Assembly: GCF_002943525.1 (NCBI RefSeq)
Contig: NZ_CP025394.1
Location: forward strand, 5,518,001 to 5,582,000
DNA: 64,000 nt
From: Kitasatospora sp. MMS16-BH015
GTDB taxonomy: Bacteria > Actinomycetota > Actinomycetes > Streptomycetales > Streptomycetaceae
Reading direction: 5' to 3'
A program made the position numbers and the translations under genes. Below the pieces are notes generated by a model. That model was not told the origin of the DNA. It did not search any database and saw nothing but the letters and a program-made list of their open reading frames with translations. Within the stretch, counting starts at the first letter, position 1. Each line of letters begins with the position of its first letter. Of this stretch, positions 1-7,583 are shown in pieces.

Positions 1-1108
1 TCATCGGCTGGTTGAGGTCCACCCGCACGACCTCGTCGTCGAGGTGCTCGTCCGTGGTGTCCGGCAGGTACTTCGCCGGGTCGGTCTCGAGCTGCTCGAG
101 GAAGACGCCCTCGGCGGTGATCTTGCCGAGCGCCTGGCGGTCGGCCGAGCAGGAGACGGCCATCGCGACCGGCAGCGAGGCGCCGTGGCGGGGCAGGCGG
201 ATCACGCGGACGTCGTGGCAGAAGTACTTGCCGCCGAACTGCGCGCCGATGCCGATCTTCTGGGTCAGCTCGGTGACCTTGGCCTCCAGCTCGAGGTCGC
301 GGAAGCCGTGGCCGGTGGCGGCGTCGCCGCTGGTCGGCAGGTTGTCCAGGTAGTGCGCGGAGGCGTACTTGGCGGTCTTCAGCGCGAACTCGGCGCTGGT
401 GCCGCCGACCACGATCGCCAGGTGGTACGGCGGGCAGGCCGCGGTGCCGAGCGAGCGGATCTTCTGCTCCAGGAAGCTGAGCATCGACGCCTCGTTGAGG
501 ATCGCCTTGGTCTCCTGGTACAGGTACGACTTGTTGGCCGAGCCGCCGCCCTTGGCCATGAAGAGGAACTTGTAGGCGTCGCCGTCGGTCGCGTAGAGCT
601 CGATCTGGGCCGGGAGGTTGTTGCCGGTGTTCTTCTCGTCCCACATGGTCACCGGAGCCATCTGCGAGTACCGCAGGTTGAGCTTGGTGTACGCGTCGTA
701 GACGCCCTCCGCGATGGCGGCCTCGTCGCCGCCCTGGGTGAGCACGTTCTGGCCGCGCTTGCCCATCACGATCGCGGTGCCGGTGTCCTGGCACATCGGG
801 AGGATGCCGCCGGCCGAGATGTTGACGTTCTTCAGCAGGTCCAGCGCGACGAAGCGGTCGTTCGGGCTGGCCTCCGGGTCGTCCAGGATCCGGCGCAGCT
901 GGGCCAGGTGGGCCGGGCGCAGGTAGTGCGAGATGTCGTGCATCGCCTCGGCGGTGAGCAGCCGCAGCGCCTCCGGCTCGACCTTCAGGAAGGTCCGGCC
1001 GTCGGCCTCGAAGGTGGAGACGCCCTCGGACGTGATCTTCCGGTACGGGGTCGGGTCGGCCCCCAGGGGGAGGAGGTCGGAGTAGGCGAACTCTGGCGTG
1101 GGAGCCAT
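1..1108 (-). CDS. Fumarate hydratase, class I (4Fe-4S), C-terminus cut by window edge
   Basis: Interconverts fumarate and malate in the TCA cycle, in the cytosol. The 369 codons present start at the ATG at 1108 and run off the left edge, so about a third of a usual class I enzyme (roughly 550 residues) is missing. Three cysteines expected to bind the iron-sulphur cluster are visible: C106 in MCQDTGT, C225 in AACPPYH and C320 in VSCSAD. The GGGSANKSYL stretch (residues 187-196) and FGGKYFCHD (291-299) are also typical. It is the first of the core genes here and is transcribed away from the neighbouring DUF1707 gene. Family assignment is secure; which fumarase paralogue it is cannot be judged. 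Confidence 0.93.
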   Translation of the reverse strand, partial: MAPTPEFAYSDLLPLGADPTPYRKITSEGVSTFEADGRTFLKVEPEALRLLTAEAMHDISHYLRPAHLAQLRRILDDPEASPNDRFVALDLLKNVNISAGGILPMCQDTGTAIVMGKRGQNVLTQGGDEAAIAEGVYDAYTKLNLRYSQMAPVTMWDEKNTGNNLPAQIELYATDGDAYKFLFMAKGGGSANKSYLYQETKAILNEASMLSFLEQKIRSLGTAACPPYHLAIVVGGTSAEFALKTAKYASAHYLDNLPTSGDAATGHGFRDLELEAKVTELTQKIGIGAQFGGKYFCHDVRVIRLPRHGASLPVAMAVSCSADRQALGKITAEGVFLEQLETDPAKYLPDTTDEHLDDEVVRVDLNQPM

Positions 1109-1284
1109 GGGGTGGTGTCCTTAACTGATCCGGCTGCGTCGACGAAGCACCCTCAAGGGTAGGCGGCGCCGGGGGCCCCGACGTGGAGGGGGCCGCCTTC
1201 GTGACCGGGCTCACGTCGACCTGGTCGGACCGGGCCCTCGCCGAACTCTCGTTCGGACCTGGCCCCGGTGACTACGCTTGGGCC

Positions 1285-2025
1285 GTGGAGAACACGCCGT
1301 CACAGGATGACCAGAGCCCCGTCCCCATGACCAAGGCCGAACCGGCCACCCGGCTCACCAAGGCCGAACCGGTCGCCCAGCCGGAGGCCCGACCGGTCGC
1401 CGAGGCCGACCTGCGCGCCTCGGACGCCGACCGCGAGCGGATCGCCGAGCTGCTGCGCGACGCCTACGCCGAGGGCCGCCTCACCGTCGAGGAGCACTCC
1501 GAGCGGATCGAGGCCGCCTACGCGGCCCGCACCCTCGGTGAACTCGTCCCGCTCACCAGGGACCTCCCCTCGCACCAGCCCCTCTCGGCGCCCCGGCCCG
1601 CCACCACCCGGGCCGCCGCGCCCGCCCCGCTGCCCCCGGCCCGCACCGAGGCCCCCACGGCCGTGGCCGTCTTCGGCGGCGCCAGCCGGAAGGGCCGCTT
1701 CCGGGTCGGCTCCCACCTGCGGGCGGTGGCCGTCTTCGGCGGGGTCGAGCTCGACCTCACCGACGCGGTCTTCGAATCGCCCGAGGTGGTCATCGAGGTG
1801 ATCGCCGTCTTCGGCGGCGTGGACATCCGGGTGCCGGAGAACGTCACCCTGCTGGGCACCGGTGCCGGGGTCTTCGGCGGCTTCGACGTCAAGGAGCAGA
1901 CCTCGGCCGACCCGTACGCGCCGGTGGTGCGGATCAAGGGCGCGGCGGTGTTCGGCGGGGTGGACGCCAAGCCGCGGCGCGGCAAGAAGCTCAAGGAGTG
2001 GGTGCGCAAGCAGCTGGGCGAGTGA
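1285..2025 (+). CDS. DUF1707 SHOCT-like protein with LiaF-like VFGG repeats
   Basis: Predicted cytosolic or membrane-associated protein of unknown exact role; related proteins are linked to cell-envelope stress. Residues about 41-91 carry the DUF1707 signature (LRASDADRERIAELLRDAY, then EEHSERIEAAYAARTLGEL). A proline/alanine linker follows, then five regularly spaced VFGG motifs (VAVFGG, VAVFGG, IAVFGG, AGVFGG, AAVFGG) like the cell-wall-active antibiotics response (LiaF C-terminal) beta domain. The frame stays open upstream to 1183, but the GTG at 1285 gives a sensible N-terminus just before the domain; the ATG at 1327 is an alternative. No membrane helix is visible. A hairpin follows the stop codon. 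Confidence 0.85.
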   Translation: MENTPSQDDQSPVPMTKAEPATRLTKAEPVAQPEARPVAEADLRASDADRERIAELLRDAYAEGRLTVEEHSERIEAAYAARTLGELVPLTRDLPSHQPLSAPRPATTRAAAPAPLPPARTEAPTAVAVFGGASRKGRFRVGSHLRAVAVFGGVELDLTDAVFESPEVVIEVIAVFGGVDIRVPENVTLLGTGAGVFGGFDVKEQTSADPYAPVVRIKGAAVFGGVDAKPRRGKKLKEWVRKQLGE

Positions 2026-2044
2026 GCGGCCGCGCGGCGCGGGT

Positions 2045-2064
2045 CCGCTCCGGGCTCGGAGCGG
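2045..2064 (+). terminator. Hairpin after the DUF1707 gene
   Basis: An 8-bp perfect GC stem with a 4-nt loop begins 20 nt after the stop codon of the DUF1707 gene. There is no U-tract, as is common in streptomycetes. Likely terminator, but it could be only a 3' stabilising hairpin. Confidence 0.45.
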
Positions 2065-2127
2065 GTGCACTCCGGACATAACGTCAACTTCCGGGTGGGC
2101 ACCCGCTCCTGGGGCGAGTGCACTCCG
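2065..2127. promoter_or_regulatory. Repeated GTGCACTCC boxes upstream of the WhiB-like gene
   Basis: The 293-bp gap before the WhiB-like gene carries the 10-mer GTGCACTCCG twice (2066-2075 and 2119-2128); the second copy sits in the perfect palindrome GAGTGCACTC (2116-2125). Spacing between the copies is 53 bp, close to five helical turns. A regulator-binding role is inferred only from the repetition and position. Confidence 0.3.
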
Positions 2128-2318
2128 TAGTCGGTCCCTTGCGGTGTGCATGAATAGGGGTACGGCGGGGTAGTTCCTGTCGCACATCGTTTCTTGTACG
2201 GCTGTGACCCCGGAGACAGCCGACGCCCGGCCGGTCGAGGCCGCCGGGGTCGCGGCGGGGGGCACGCGGGGAGCCGGGCAGAGGCGAGCCTTCCCCCGAG
2301 TCTCGTCAGGAGTGAGCC

Positions 2319-2711
2319 GTGCTGCATTCGATCGAGTCCAGCGCCCCTAGCGCCACCGTGGCGCTCCGGCGCAGTCCCGCCCCCCAGGCGGGCACCGGGA
2401 CCCAGCAGCTCGACCTGGACGACAACCCCTGGCACACCGGCGCGGCCTGCCGGCGCGACGAGGCGGGCCTGTTCTTCGCCCCCTCCAAGGAGCCGACCGC
2501 CGCCCGGCTGGCCCGGGAGGAGCAGGCCAAGCAGGTCTGCGCCCGCTGTCCCGTCCTGCTGGAGTGCCGCGAGCACGCCCTCGCCCAACCTGAGCCCTAC
2601 GGCGTCTGGGGCGGCCTCACCGCGGCCGAACGCCGCGTGGTCCTGGCCCGCCGCCGGCGCCGCGAGTCCGAGATCCGCGTCCCGGCTGCCGCCCGCCGGA
2701 TAGCCGGATAG
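2319..2711 (+). CDS. wblI: WhiB-like iron-sulphur transcription factor (WblI type)
   Basis: Small cytosolic regulator expected to bind a 4Fe-4S cluster and act with a sigma factor. The 130-aa product has the four cluster cysteines C44, C74, C77 and C83 in the C-x29-C-x2-C-x5-C pattern, the GVWGG turn (residues 95-99) and a C-terminal Arg-rich segment (RRRRRES) for DNA contact. It starts with ATG after an AGGAG-type site (caggagtgagccgtg is followed by the GTG/ATG region near 2319). The long N-terminal tail of about 40 residues before the first cysteine is typical of Wbl proteins. The symbol rests on position between a class I fumarase and glpX, as I recall for S. coelicolor wblI; the family call is much surer than the orthologue call. 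Confidence 0.85.
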   Translation: MLHSIESSAPSATVALRRSPAPQAGTGTQQLDLDDNPWHTGAACRRDEAGLFFAPSKEPTAARLAREEQAKQVCARCPVLLECREHALAQPEPYGVWGGLTAAERRVVLARRRRRESEIRVPAAARRIAG

Positions 2712-2720
2712 GTGAGGCCG

Positions 2721-2795
2721 GGGGCGCGGGGAACTGCGCGAAGCGGTAGGCCGCAGGCCGGTTGTCTTCCGCTCTCGCGCAGTTCCCCGCGCCCC
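2721..2795. repeat. Dispersed 21-bp inverted repeat, copy 1
   Basis: Arms at 2721-2741 and 2775-2795 are perfect 21-bp inverted repeats (GGGGCGCGGGGAACTGCGCG A) separated by 33 bp. The element lies between the convergent wblI-type and glpX genes. The same arms recur at 51116-51183 and 57076-57150, and a decayed copy lies after 40944. A bidirectional terminator or REP-like role is likely. Confidence 0.85.
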
Positions 2796-2812
2796 TCAAT
2801 GAGATGCCCTGA

Positions 2813-3853
2813 TCAGTTGGCGCGATCGAAGTCGATGGCGCTGTAGGCCCGCAGCTTCGAGAGCTTGTGGGTGGAGTCGATCTGGCGGATCGTCCCGCTC
2901 TTGGACCGCATCACCAGCGAGCTGGTGGTCGCGGTCTCCTGGCGGTAGCGGACCCCGCGGAGGAGCTCGCCGTCGGTGATGCCGGTGGCGACGAAGAACA
3001 CGTTGTCGCCGCTGACGAGGTCATCGGTGAGGAGCACGCGGTCCAGGTCGTGGCCCGCGTCGAGGGCCTTCTGGCGCTCCGCGTCGTCCTTGGGCCACAG
3101 GCGGCCCTGGATCACGCCGCCCATGCACTTCATCGCGCAGGCCGCGATGATGCCCTCGGGCGTGCCGCCGATGCCGAGCAGCAGGTCGATGCCGGTGCCC
3201 TCGCGGGCGGCCATGATCGCACCGGCCACGTCGCCGTCGGAGATGAACTTGATCCGGGCGCCGGCCTCGCGGACCTCGCGGGCGAGGGCCTCGTGGCGCG
3301 GGCGGTCCAGGATCATCACGGTGACGTCCTCGACGGCGCTGCCCTTGGCCTTGGCCACCCGGCGGATGTTGACGGCCGGGGGAGCGGTGATGTCGACGAA
3401 CTCGGCGGCCTCGGGGCCGCAGACCAGCTTGTCCATGTAGAACACGGCGCTCGGGTCGAACATGGTGCCCCGGTCGGCCACGGCCAGCACGGCGACGGCG
3501 TTGGCCATGCCCTTGGCGGTCAGCGTGGTGCCGTCCACCGGGTCCACCGCGACGTCGCACTCGGCGCCGGTGCCGTCGCCGACCCGCTCGCCGTTGTAGA
3601 GCATGGGGGCTTCGTCCTTCTCGCCCTCGCCGATGACGACGATGCCGTTCATCGAGACGGTGGAGACGAGGGTGCGCATGGCCTTGACGGCCGCGCCGTC
3701 GGCGCCGTTCTTGTCGCCCCGGCCGACCCAGCGGCCGGCCGCCATCGCGGCGGCCTCGGTGACGCGGACGAGCTCGAGGGCCAGGTTGCGGTCGGGCGCC
3801 TCGGGGGCGACCTCAAGGGAGCTCGGAAGGTGGTGCGGGAACTGCGTGGTCAT
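2813..3853 (-). CDS. glpX: Fructose-1,6-bisphosphatase, class II
   Basis: Removes the 1-phosphate from fructose 1,6-bisphosphate in gluconeogenesis, in the cytosol. The 346-aa product matches the usual actinobacterial GlpX length. Visible signatures are GEGEKDEAPMLYNGE, the metal-binding DPVDGTT block with its preceding GTGAECDVAVD, and GIGGTPEGI near the substrate site. It starts at the ATG at 3853 (MTTQFPHHLP). It converges with the WhiB-like gene across the 21-bp inverted repeat and is transcribed divergently from the DUF4245 gene. This is the only class of FBPase seen in most actinobacteria, so it is likely essential for growth on non-sugar carbon. Confidence 0.95.
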   Translation of the reverse strand: MTTQFPHHLPSSLEVAPEAPDRNLALELVRVTEAAAMAAGRWVGRGDKNGADGAAVKAMRTLVSTVSMNGIVVIGEGEKDEAPMLYNGERVGDGTGAECDVAVDPVDGTTLTAKGMANAVAVLAVADRGTMFDPSAVFYMDKLVCGPEAAEFVDITAPPAVNIRRVAKAKGSAVEDVTVMILDRPRHEALAREVREAGARIKFISDGDVAGAIMAAREGTGIDLLLGIGGTPEGIIAACAMKCMGGVIQGRLWPKDDAERQKALDAGHDLDRVLLTDDLVSGDNVFFVATGITDGELLRGVRYRQETATTSSLVMRSKSGTIRQIDSTHKLSKLRAYSAIDFDRAN

Positions 3854-4072
3854 CGTCGTCGATACCTCTCTGTACGCGACGGCCAGTGAGCGCCCGACTA
3901 CTGCCTGGGTCGAACGCCGTGCTGAGGGTCATGCGATCGTATCTGCCCTTCAGATGACTGTCTGTGGCGCATGTCCCCCTCACCTGCGATTGTGTGCCGT
4001 TTTGCGGGGTTTCACCCCTCCAAGGGGACCCCGGGTGTCGGTGGGCCGACCGCGATGGGTCACCATGGGTGG

Positions 4073-4597
4073 GTGGCAGGCAAAAGCAGCATGAGAGGCC
4101 GGCAGACGGTACGGGACATGATCCTGTCGATGCTGGCCGTCGGCGCCGTGGGCGCCGGTGCGTACGTGTTCATTCCGCACGACACCAAGGGCGACCGCAT
4201 CCTCCCGGTCGACTACACCTCCTCGCTGGCCTCGGCCAGGCGGGCCGCGCCGTACCCGCTGCTGGGCCCGGCCGACCTCCCGGCCGGCTGGAAGGCGACC
4301 TCGGTCGAGTACAAGAAGGACCCGGCGGGCCACGCCAACTGGCACCTGGGCTTCGAGACCCCGACCCGGCAGTACGCGGCGATCGAGCAGAGCGACGCGG
4401 CCCGGGTCGACGTGCTCAAGAACGCCGTCCCCGGCGGCCAGGCCGACGGCGCGGCCAAGCTGGGTGCCCAGGACTGGCAGCGCCTCCAGGGCGACCGCTA
4501 CCGGGCGCTGACCGTGCAGACCGGTTCGGCGACCACCGTGGTCACCGGTACCGCCACGTACGAGGAGCTGGCCGTGCTGGCCCAGTCGCTCAAGTAG
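4073..4597 (+). CDS. DUF4245 domain protein, single-pass membrane
   Basis: Function unknown. The product is about 174 aa from the GTG at 4073 (VAGKSSMRGRQT); the ATG at 4091 would give 168 aa. One hydrophobic helix lies near the N-terminus (MILSMLAVGAVGAGAYVFI), with basic residues before it, so the bulk should lie outside the membrane. The rest (YPLLGPADLPAGWKATSV and the final TGTATYEELAVLAQSLK) is the DUF4245 pattern. The gene is divergent from glpX, an arrangement conserved in streptomycetes in my recollection. It ends 28 nt before a perfect 25-bp hairpin. Start choice is uncertain because no strong ribosome-binding site is visible. Confidence 0.85.
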   Translation: MAGKSSMRGRQTVRDMILSMLAVGAVGAGAYVFIPHDTKGDRILPVDYTSSLASARRAAPYPLLGPADLPAGWKATSVEYKKDPAGHANWHLGFETPTRQYAAIEQSDAARVDVLKNAVPGGQADGAAKLGAQDWQRLQGDRYRALTVQTGSATTVVTGTATYEELAVLAQSLK

Positions 4598-4625
4598 CGC
4601 CTTCCCCGCCTCCCCTCGGGTGCTC

Positions 4626-4679
4626 AGGCATGCGGAAGGGCCCCCACCGTCCGCACGGTGGGGGCCCTTCCGCATGCCT
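4626..4679. terminator. Bidirectional terminator, perfect 25-bp stem
   Basis: A perfect inverted repeat of 25 bp with a 4-nt loop (CCGC) lies between the convergent DUF4245 and nitroreductase genes, 28 nt and 10 nt from their stop codons. It should end transcription from both sides. Confidence 0.9.
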
Positions 4680-4689
4680 GGGGTCAGAC

Positions 4690-5289
4690 TCAGACGGTGG
4701 TGAAGACCTCGTCGAAGGCGAGGCGCTCGCCACGCGGGAAGAAGGCCTGCTCGCCCGGCTTGCCGATGGCGACCACGGCCAGCACCGAGTGGTTGCCGTC
4801 GGTGAAGAACTCCTTGGTGATGCCGTCGCCGTCGAAGCCGGTCATCGGGCCCGCGGCCAGGCCGGCGGCGCGGATGCCGAGGAAGAAGTAGCCGGCCTGC
4901 AGGGTGCCGTTCAGGCGGGCCGAGCCCTCGCGGGCCGGGCGCTCGGTGAAGAAGTCCTTGGCGTTCGGGTAGGCCGGGAACAGGCGCGGCAGGTGCTCGT
5001 GGAACTCGTTGTCCACGGCCAGGATGGCGGTCAGCGGGGCGCCGGCGACCTTGGCCTTGTTGCCGTCGCTCATCAGGCCGACCAGGCGCTCGCGGGCCTC
5101 CTCGCTGCGGACCAGCACGACGCGCAGCGGCTGCTGGTTCAGCGAGGTGGGGGCGTACTTGACCAGGTCGTAGATGGCCTGGATCTGCTCGTCGCTGACC
5201 GGCTCGTCGGAGAAGGCGTGCGCGGTGTGGGCCTCGCGGAAGAGCAGGTCCTGAGCGGCGGAGTCGAGCGCGAGAAGGTCGTTCGTCAT
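4690..5289 (-). CDS. Nitroreductase family protein, malonic semialdehyde reductase-like (RutE/HadB)
   Basis: Predicted FMN-dependent NAD(P)H oxidoreductase in the cytosol. The 199-aa product has the nitroreductase layout: an N-terminal REAHTAHAFSDEPV segment, the FMN-contact region KYAPTSLNQQPLRVVLV, and a later HSVLAVVAIGKPGEQAFFPRGERLAFDEV close to the C-terminus. The overall pattern fits the RutE/HadB group that reduces malonic semialdehyde or related small substrates. Nothing nearby belongs to a pyrimidine-degradation pathway, so the substrate here is open. The start is the ATG at 5289. A near-perfect TGAAGCTTCA palindrome lies 66 bp upstream and suggests control by a MarR-type regulator. 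Confidence 0.85.
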   Translation of the reverse strand: MTNDLLALDSAAQDLLFREAHTAHAFSDEPVSDEQIQAIYDLVKYAPTSLNQQPLRVVLVRSEEARERLVGLMSDGNKAKVAGAPLTAILAVDNEFHEHLPRLFPAYPNAKDFFTERPAREGSARLNGTLQAGYFFLGIRAAGLAAGPMTGFDGDGITKEFFTDGNHSVLAVVAIGKPGEQAFFPRGERLAFDEVFTTV

Positions 5290-5354
5290 GACAGCTCTAC
5301 CTCAGTCTGTGAGTCGCGGACGGCGATCGGCGCGCCGTTCTACGAGTCCAACAC

Positions 5355-5372
5355 TAGGTGAAGCTTCAACTA
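5355..5372. promoter_or_regulatory. MarR-type palindromic operator candidate
   Basis: TAGgTGAAGCTTCAaCTA is an 18-bp palindrome with one mismatched pair, built on the perfect TGAAGCTTCA core (5359-5368). TTGAAnnTTCAA-like palindromes are common MarR-family sites. It sits 66-83 bp upstream of the nitroreductase start. No MarR gene is in the window, so the regulator would act in trans. Confidence 0.5.
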
Positions 5373-5384
5373 TTCCGCAATTCA

Positions 5385-5409
5385 AGTGATCCGAAGTGAT
5401 CCGAATCAC
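5385..5409. promoter_or_regulatory. Tandem AGTGATCCGA repeat
   Basis: The 10-mer AGTGATCCGA occurs twice back to back (5385-5394, 5395-5404), and the second copy runs into a GTGATccgaATCAC inverted repeat (5396-5409). It lies between the nitroreductase start and the xseB stop. A second regulator site is possible; evidence is pattern only. Confidence 0.3.
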
Positions 5410-5487
5410 GTTTTGCTGCCCGCCCGCGGGCACCGCTCGGCACCAACTCCCTTGCACCCGTGCTTTCTTCCCTGCAGGTCAGAGCCG

Positions 5488-5745
5488 CTACTCGGCCTCC
5501 TCGGCGGCCTCCTCGGCGGCCAGCGCCGCGTCCAGCCGGGCCCGGGCGCCGTCCAGCCAGCGCTGGCAGACCTTGGCCAGCTGCTCGCCGCGCTCCCACA
5601 GGGCCAGCGACTCCTCCAGCGGCACGCCGCCCGCCTCCAGTCGGCGGACCACCTCCAGCAGGGCGTCCCGGGCCTGCTCGTAGCCGAGGCTGTCGTCGGA
5701 CTGCCGGTCCTGCTCGGACTGCTCCGTCTGCTGCTGATCCGTCAT
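5488..5745 (-). CDS. xseB: Exodeoxyribonuclease VII small subunit
   Basis: Small subunit of the exonuclease VII complex that degrades single-stranded DNA in both directions. The 85-aa product has the characteristic two-helix core, YEQARDALLEVVRRLEAGG then PLEESLALWERGEQLAKVCQRWLD (residues about 22-65). It is preceded by a Gln/Asp-rich tail and ends in an acidic Ala/Glu tail. Length is usual for the family. It starts at the ATG at 5745. The partner xseA lies 620 bp upstream on the same strand, but a GNAT gene on the other strand sits between them, so the two subunits cannot be a simple overlapping operon here. Confidence 0.93.
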   Translation of the reverse strand: MTDQQQTEQSEQDRQSDDSLGYEQARDALLEVVRRLEAGGVPLEESLALWERGEQLAKVCQRWLDGARARLDAALAAEEAAEEAE

Positions 5746-5853
5746 GCGGCCAGCGTAGGGGCTGCGCCCGACAGACCCGAGTCACGCGGCGGGCCGGCCG
5801 CAGGGTGGCCAAAGCGGGTGCGGGGCCGTCGGGGCGGCCACTAGCCTCCGGGC

Positions 5854-6351
5854 ATGATCACTGTGCGCCCCGCCACCCCCGCAGACGCCCCCGAGCTGGT
5901 CCGACTCCGTGCGCTGATGTTCGCCGCGATGGCCGTCGCCGACGGACGGGAGCCCGAGGACGAGAGCGGCGGGCCGGCCGCCTGGCGGTCGGTGGCCGAG
6001 CGCGAGCTGCGCAGCCGCCTGGGCGGGGCGGAGACCACCATGCCCGCCTTCGTGGTGGACGACCCGGCCCACCCCGGCCGGCTGGCCTCCTGCGCCGTCG
6101 GCACCCTGGAGCGCCGCCTGCCGGCGCCCGGCCACCCCGACGGCCTGTTCGGCTTCGTCTTCAACATCAGCACCGACCCGGCCGCCCGCCACCGCGGCTA
6201 CGCCCGGGCCTGCACCGAGGCCCTGCTCGCCTGGTTCGACGCCCGGGGCGCCACCCGGATCGACCTCCACGCCACCGAGGACGGCCAGCAGCTCTACCGC
6301 AGCCTCGGCTTCCACGAGCACTCGGTGGCCCTCTCCCGCAAGCCGGCCTAG
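5854..6351 (+). CDS. GNAT-family N-acetyltransferase
   Basis: Predicted acetyl-CoA-dependent acetyltransferase; substrate unknown. The 165-aa product starts MITVRPATPADAPELVRLR, the usual GNAT N-terminus. The acetyl-CoA pyrophosphate loop is seen in NISTDPAARHRGYARACTEALLAWF (R-x-x-G-Y/A variant: RHRGYA). It ends with the common DLHATEDGQQLYRSLGFHEH motif, where the Tyr is the likely general acid. It lies on the strand opposite to xseA and xseB, 108 bp from the divergent xseB start and 14 bp from the convergent xseA stop. This insertion between two subunit genes is unusual. Confidence 0.88.
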   Translation: MITVRPATPADAPELVRLRALMFAAMAVADGREPEDESGGPAAWRSVAERELRSRLGGAETTMPAFVVDDPAHPGRLASCAVGTLERRLPAPGHPDGLFGFVFNISTDPAARHRGYARACTEALLAWFDARGATRIDLHATEDGQQLYRSLGFHEHSVALSRKPA

Positions 6352-6365
6352 CCGCGGGGAACGGG

Positions 6366-7574
6366 TCACTCCTCCCGGCGGACCTCGAAGCCGCCCTCGG
6401 CGACCCGGGCGTGCAGCCGGTCGCCCGGGGCGACCGTCGCGGGGTCGGTCACCACGTGGCCGTCGGCGTTCTGGAGCACGGCGTACCCGCGCTCCAGGGT
6501 GGCCAGCGGGGAGAGCGCGACCACCCGGGCCAGGGTGTGGCCGAGGTCGGATTCGGCGGCGTCCAGGCGGTGGCCCAGGCAGCGGCGGGAGCGTTCGAGC
6601 AGGCCGTCGATCTCGTCCGCCGGGCCGTCCACCAGCCGGTGCGGGGCGGCCAGCACCGGGCGGCTGCGGACGCTCGCCAGGCCGGCCAGCTCCCGTTCGA
6701 CCCGGCCGAAGACCTGCCGCCGGGCCCGGTCGCGCAGCTGGCGGACCCGGGCCAGCTCCTCGCCCACGTCCGGGACGACCCGCTTGGCGGCGTCGGTCGG
6801 GGTGGAGGCCCGCAGGTCGGCGACGTAGTCGAGCAGCGGCTGGTCGGGCTCGTGCCCGATCGCGCTGACCACCGGGGTGCGGGCCTCGGCCACGGCCCGG
6901 ACCAGGCCCTCGTCCGAGAAGGGCAGCAGGTCCTCCACGCTGCCGCCGCCCCGGGCCACGATGATCACGTCCACCTCGGGGTGGGCGTCCAGCTCCCGGA
7001 GGGCGGCGGCCACCTCGCGGACGGCCGAGACGCCCTGGACGGCCACGTTCCGCACCTCGAACCGGACGGCCGGCCAGCGTCGCCGGGCGTTCTCCAGCAC
7101 GTCCCGCTCGGCGGCGCTGCCCCGGCCGGTGACCAGGCCCACGCAGTGCGGCAGGAAGGGCAGCGGGCGCTTGCGGGCCTCGGCGAACAGGCCCTCGGCG
7201 GCCAGCTGCCGCTTGAGGTGTTCGAGCCGGGCCAGCAGCTCGCCGAGGCCGACCAGCCGGAGCTCGGCGGCGCGCAGCGACAGCGTGCCGCGCGCCGCGT
7301 ACCACTCGGGCTTGGCCCGGACGAGCACCCGCGCGCCCTCCTGCACCCCCTCGGCGACCCGGTCGTACACGGCACGGAAGCAGGTGACGCTCAGCGAGAC
7401 GTCCCGGTCCGGGTCGCGCAGGGTCAGGAAGACCATGCCCGCCCCCGGGCGCCGGTTGAGCTGGGTGATCTGCCCCTCGACCCAGATCTCGCCCAGCCGG
7501 TCGATCCAGCCGCCGATCAGCGCGGAGACCTTCGCGACCGGGATCGGGGCTTCGGGAGAGCTGCTGTTCGCCAT
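6366..7574 (-). CDS. xseA: Exodeoxyribonuclease VII large subunit
   Basis: Catalytic subunit of exonuclease VII, which trims single-stranded DNA in repair and recombination. The 402-aa product has the N-terminal OB-fold (VSALIGGWIDRLGEIWVEGQITQLNRRPGAGMVFLTLRD), then the central catalytic domain with GLVTGRGSAAERDVLENARRRWP, VDVIIVARGGGSVEDLLPFSDEGLVRAV and TPVVSAIGHEPDQPLLDYVADLRASTPTDAA, and a C-terminal coiled-coil region ending in the LERGYAVLQNADG segment. All family motifs are present. It starts at the ATG at 7574, only 9 bp after the upstream permease stop, so it may be read from a transcript that begins at or before the permease. Confidence 0.96.
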   Translation of the reverse strand: MANSSSPEAPIPVAKVSALIGGWIDRLGEIWVEGQITQLNRRPGAGMVFLTLRDPDRDVSLSVTCFRAVYDRVAEGVQEGARVLVRAKPEWYAARGTLSLRAAELRLVGLGELLARLEHLKRQLAAEGLFAEARKRPLPFLPHCVGLVTGRGSAAERDVLENARRRWPAVRFEVRNVAVQGVSAVREVAAALRELDAHPEVDVIIVARGGGSVEDLLPFSDEGLVRAVAEARTPVVSAIGHEPDQPLLDYVADLRASTPTDAAKRVVPDVGEELARVRQLRDRARRQVFGRVERELAGLASVRSRPVLAAPHRLVDGPADEIDGLLERSRRCLGHRLDAAESDLGHTLARVVALSPLATLERGYAVLQNADGHVVTDPATVAPGDRLHARVAEGGFEVRREE

Positions 7575-7583
7575 GGCACGAGG

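Noticed and set aside
1183..1284. Upstream ATG for the DUF1707 protein
   Set aside because: The added 34 residues have no family resemblance and no ribosome-binding site precedes that ATG.
3964..4072. Longer N-terminus for the DUF4245 protein
   Set aside because: The frame is open upstream, but the extra residues are Gly/Pro-rich without similarity and would overlap the glpX promoter region.
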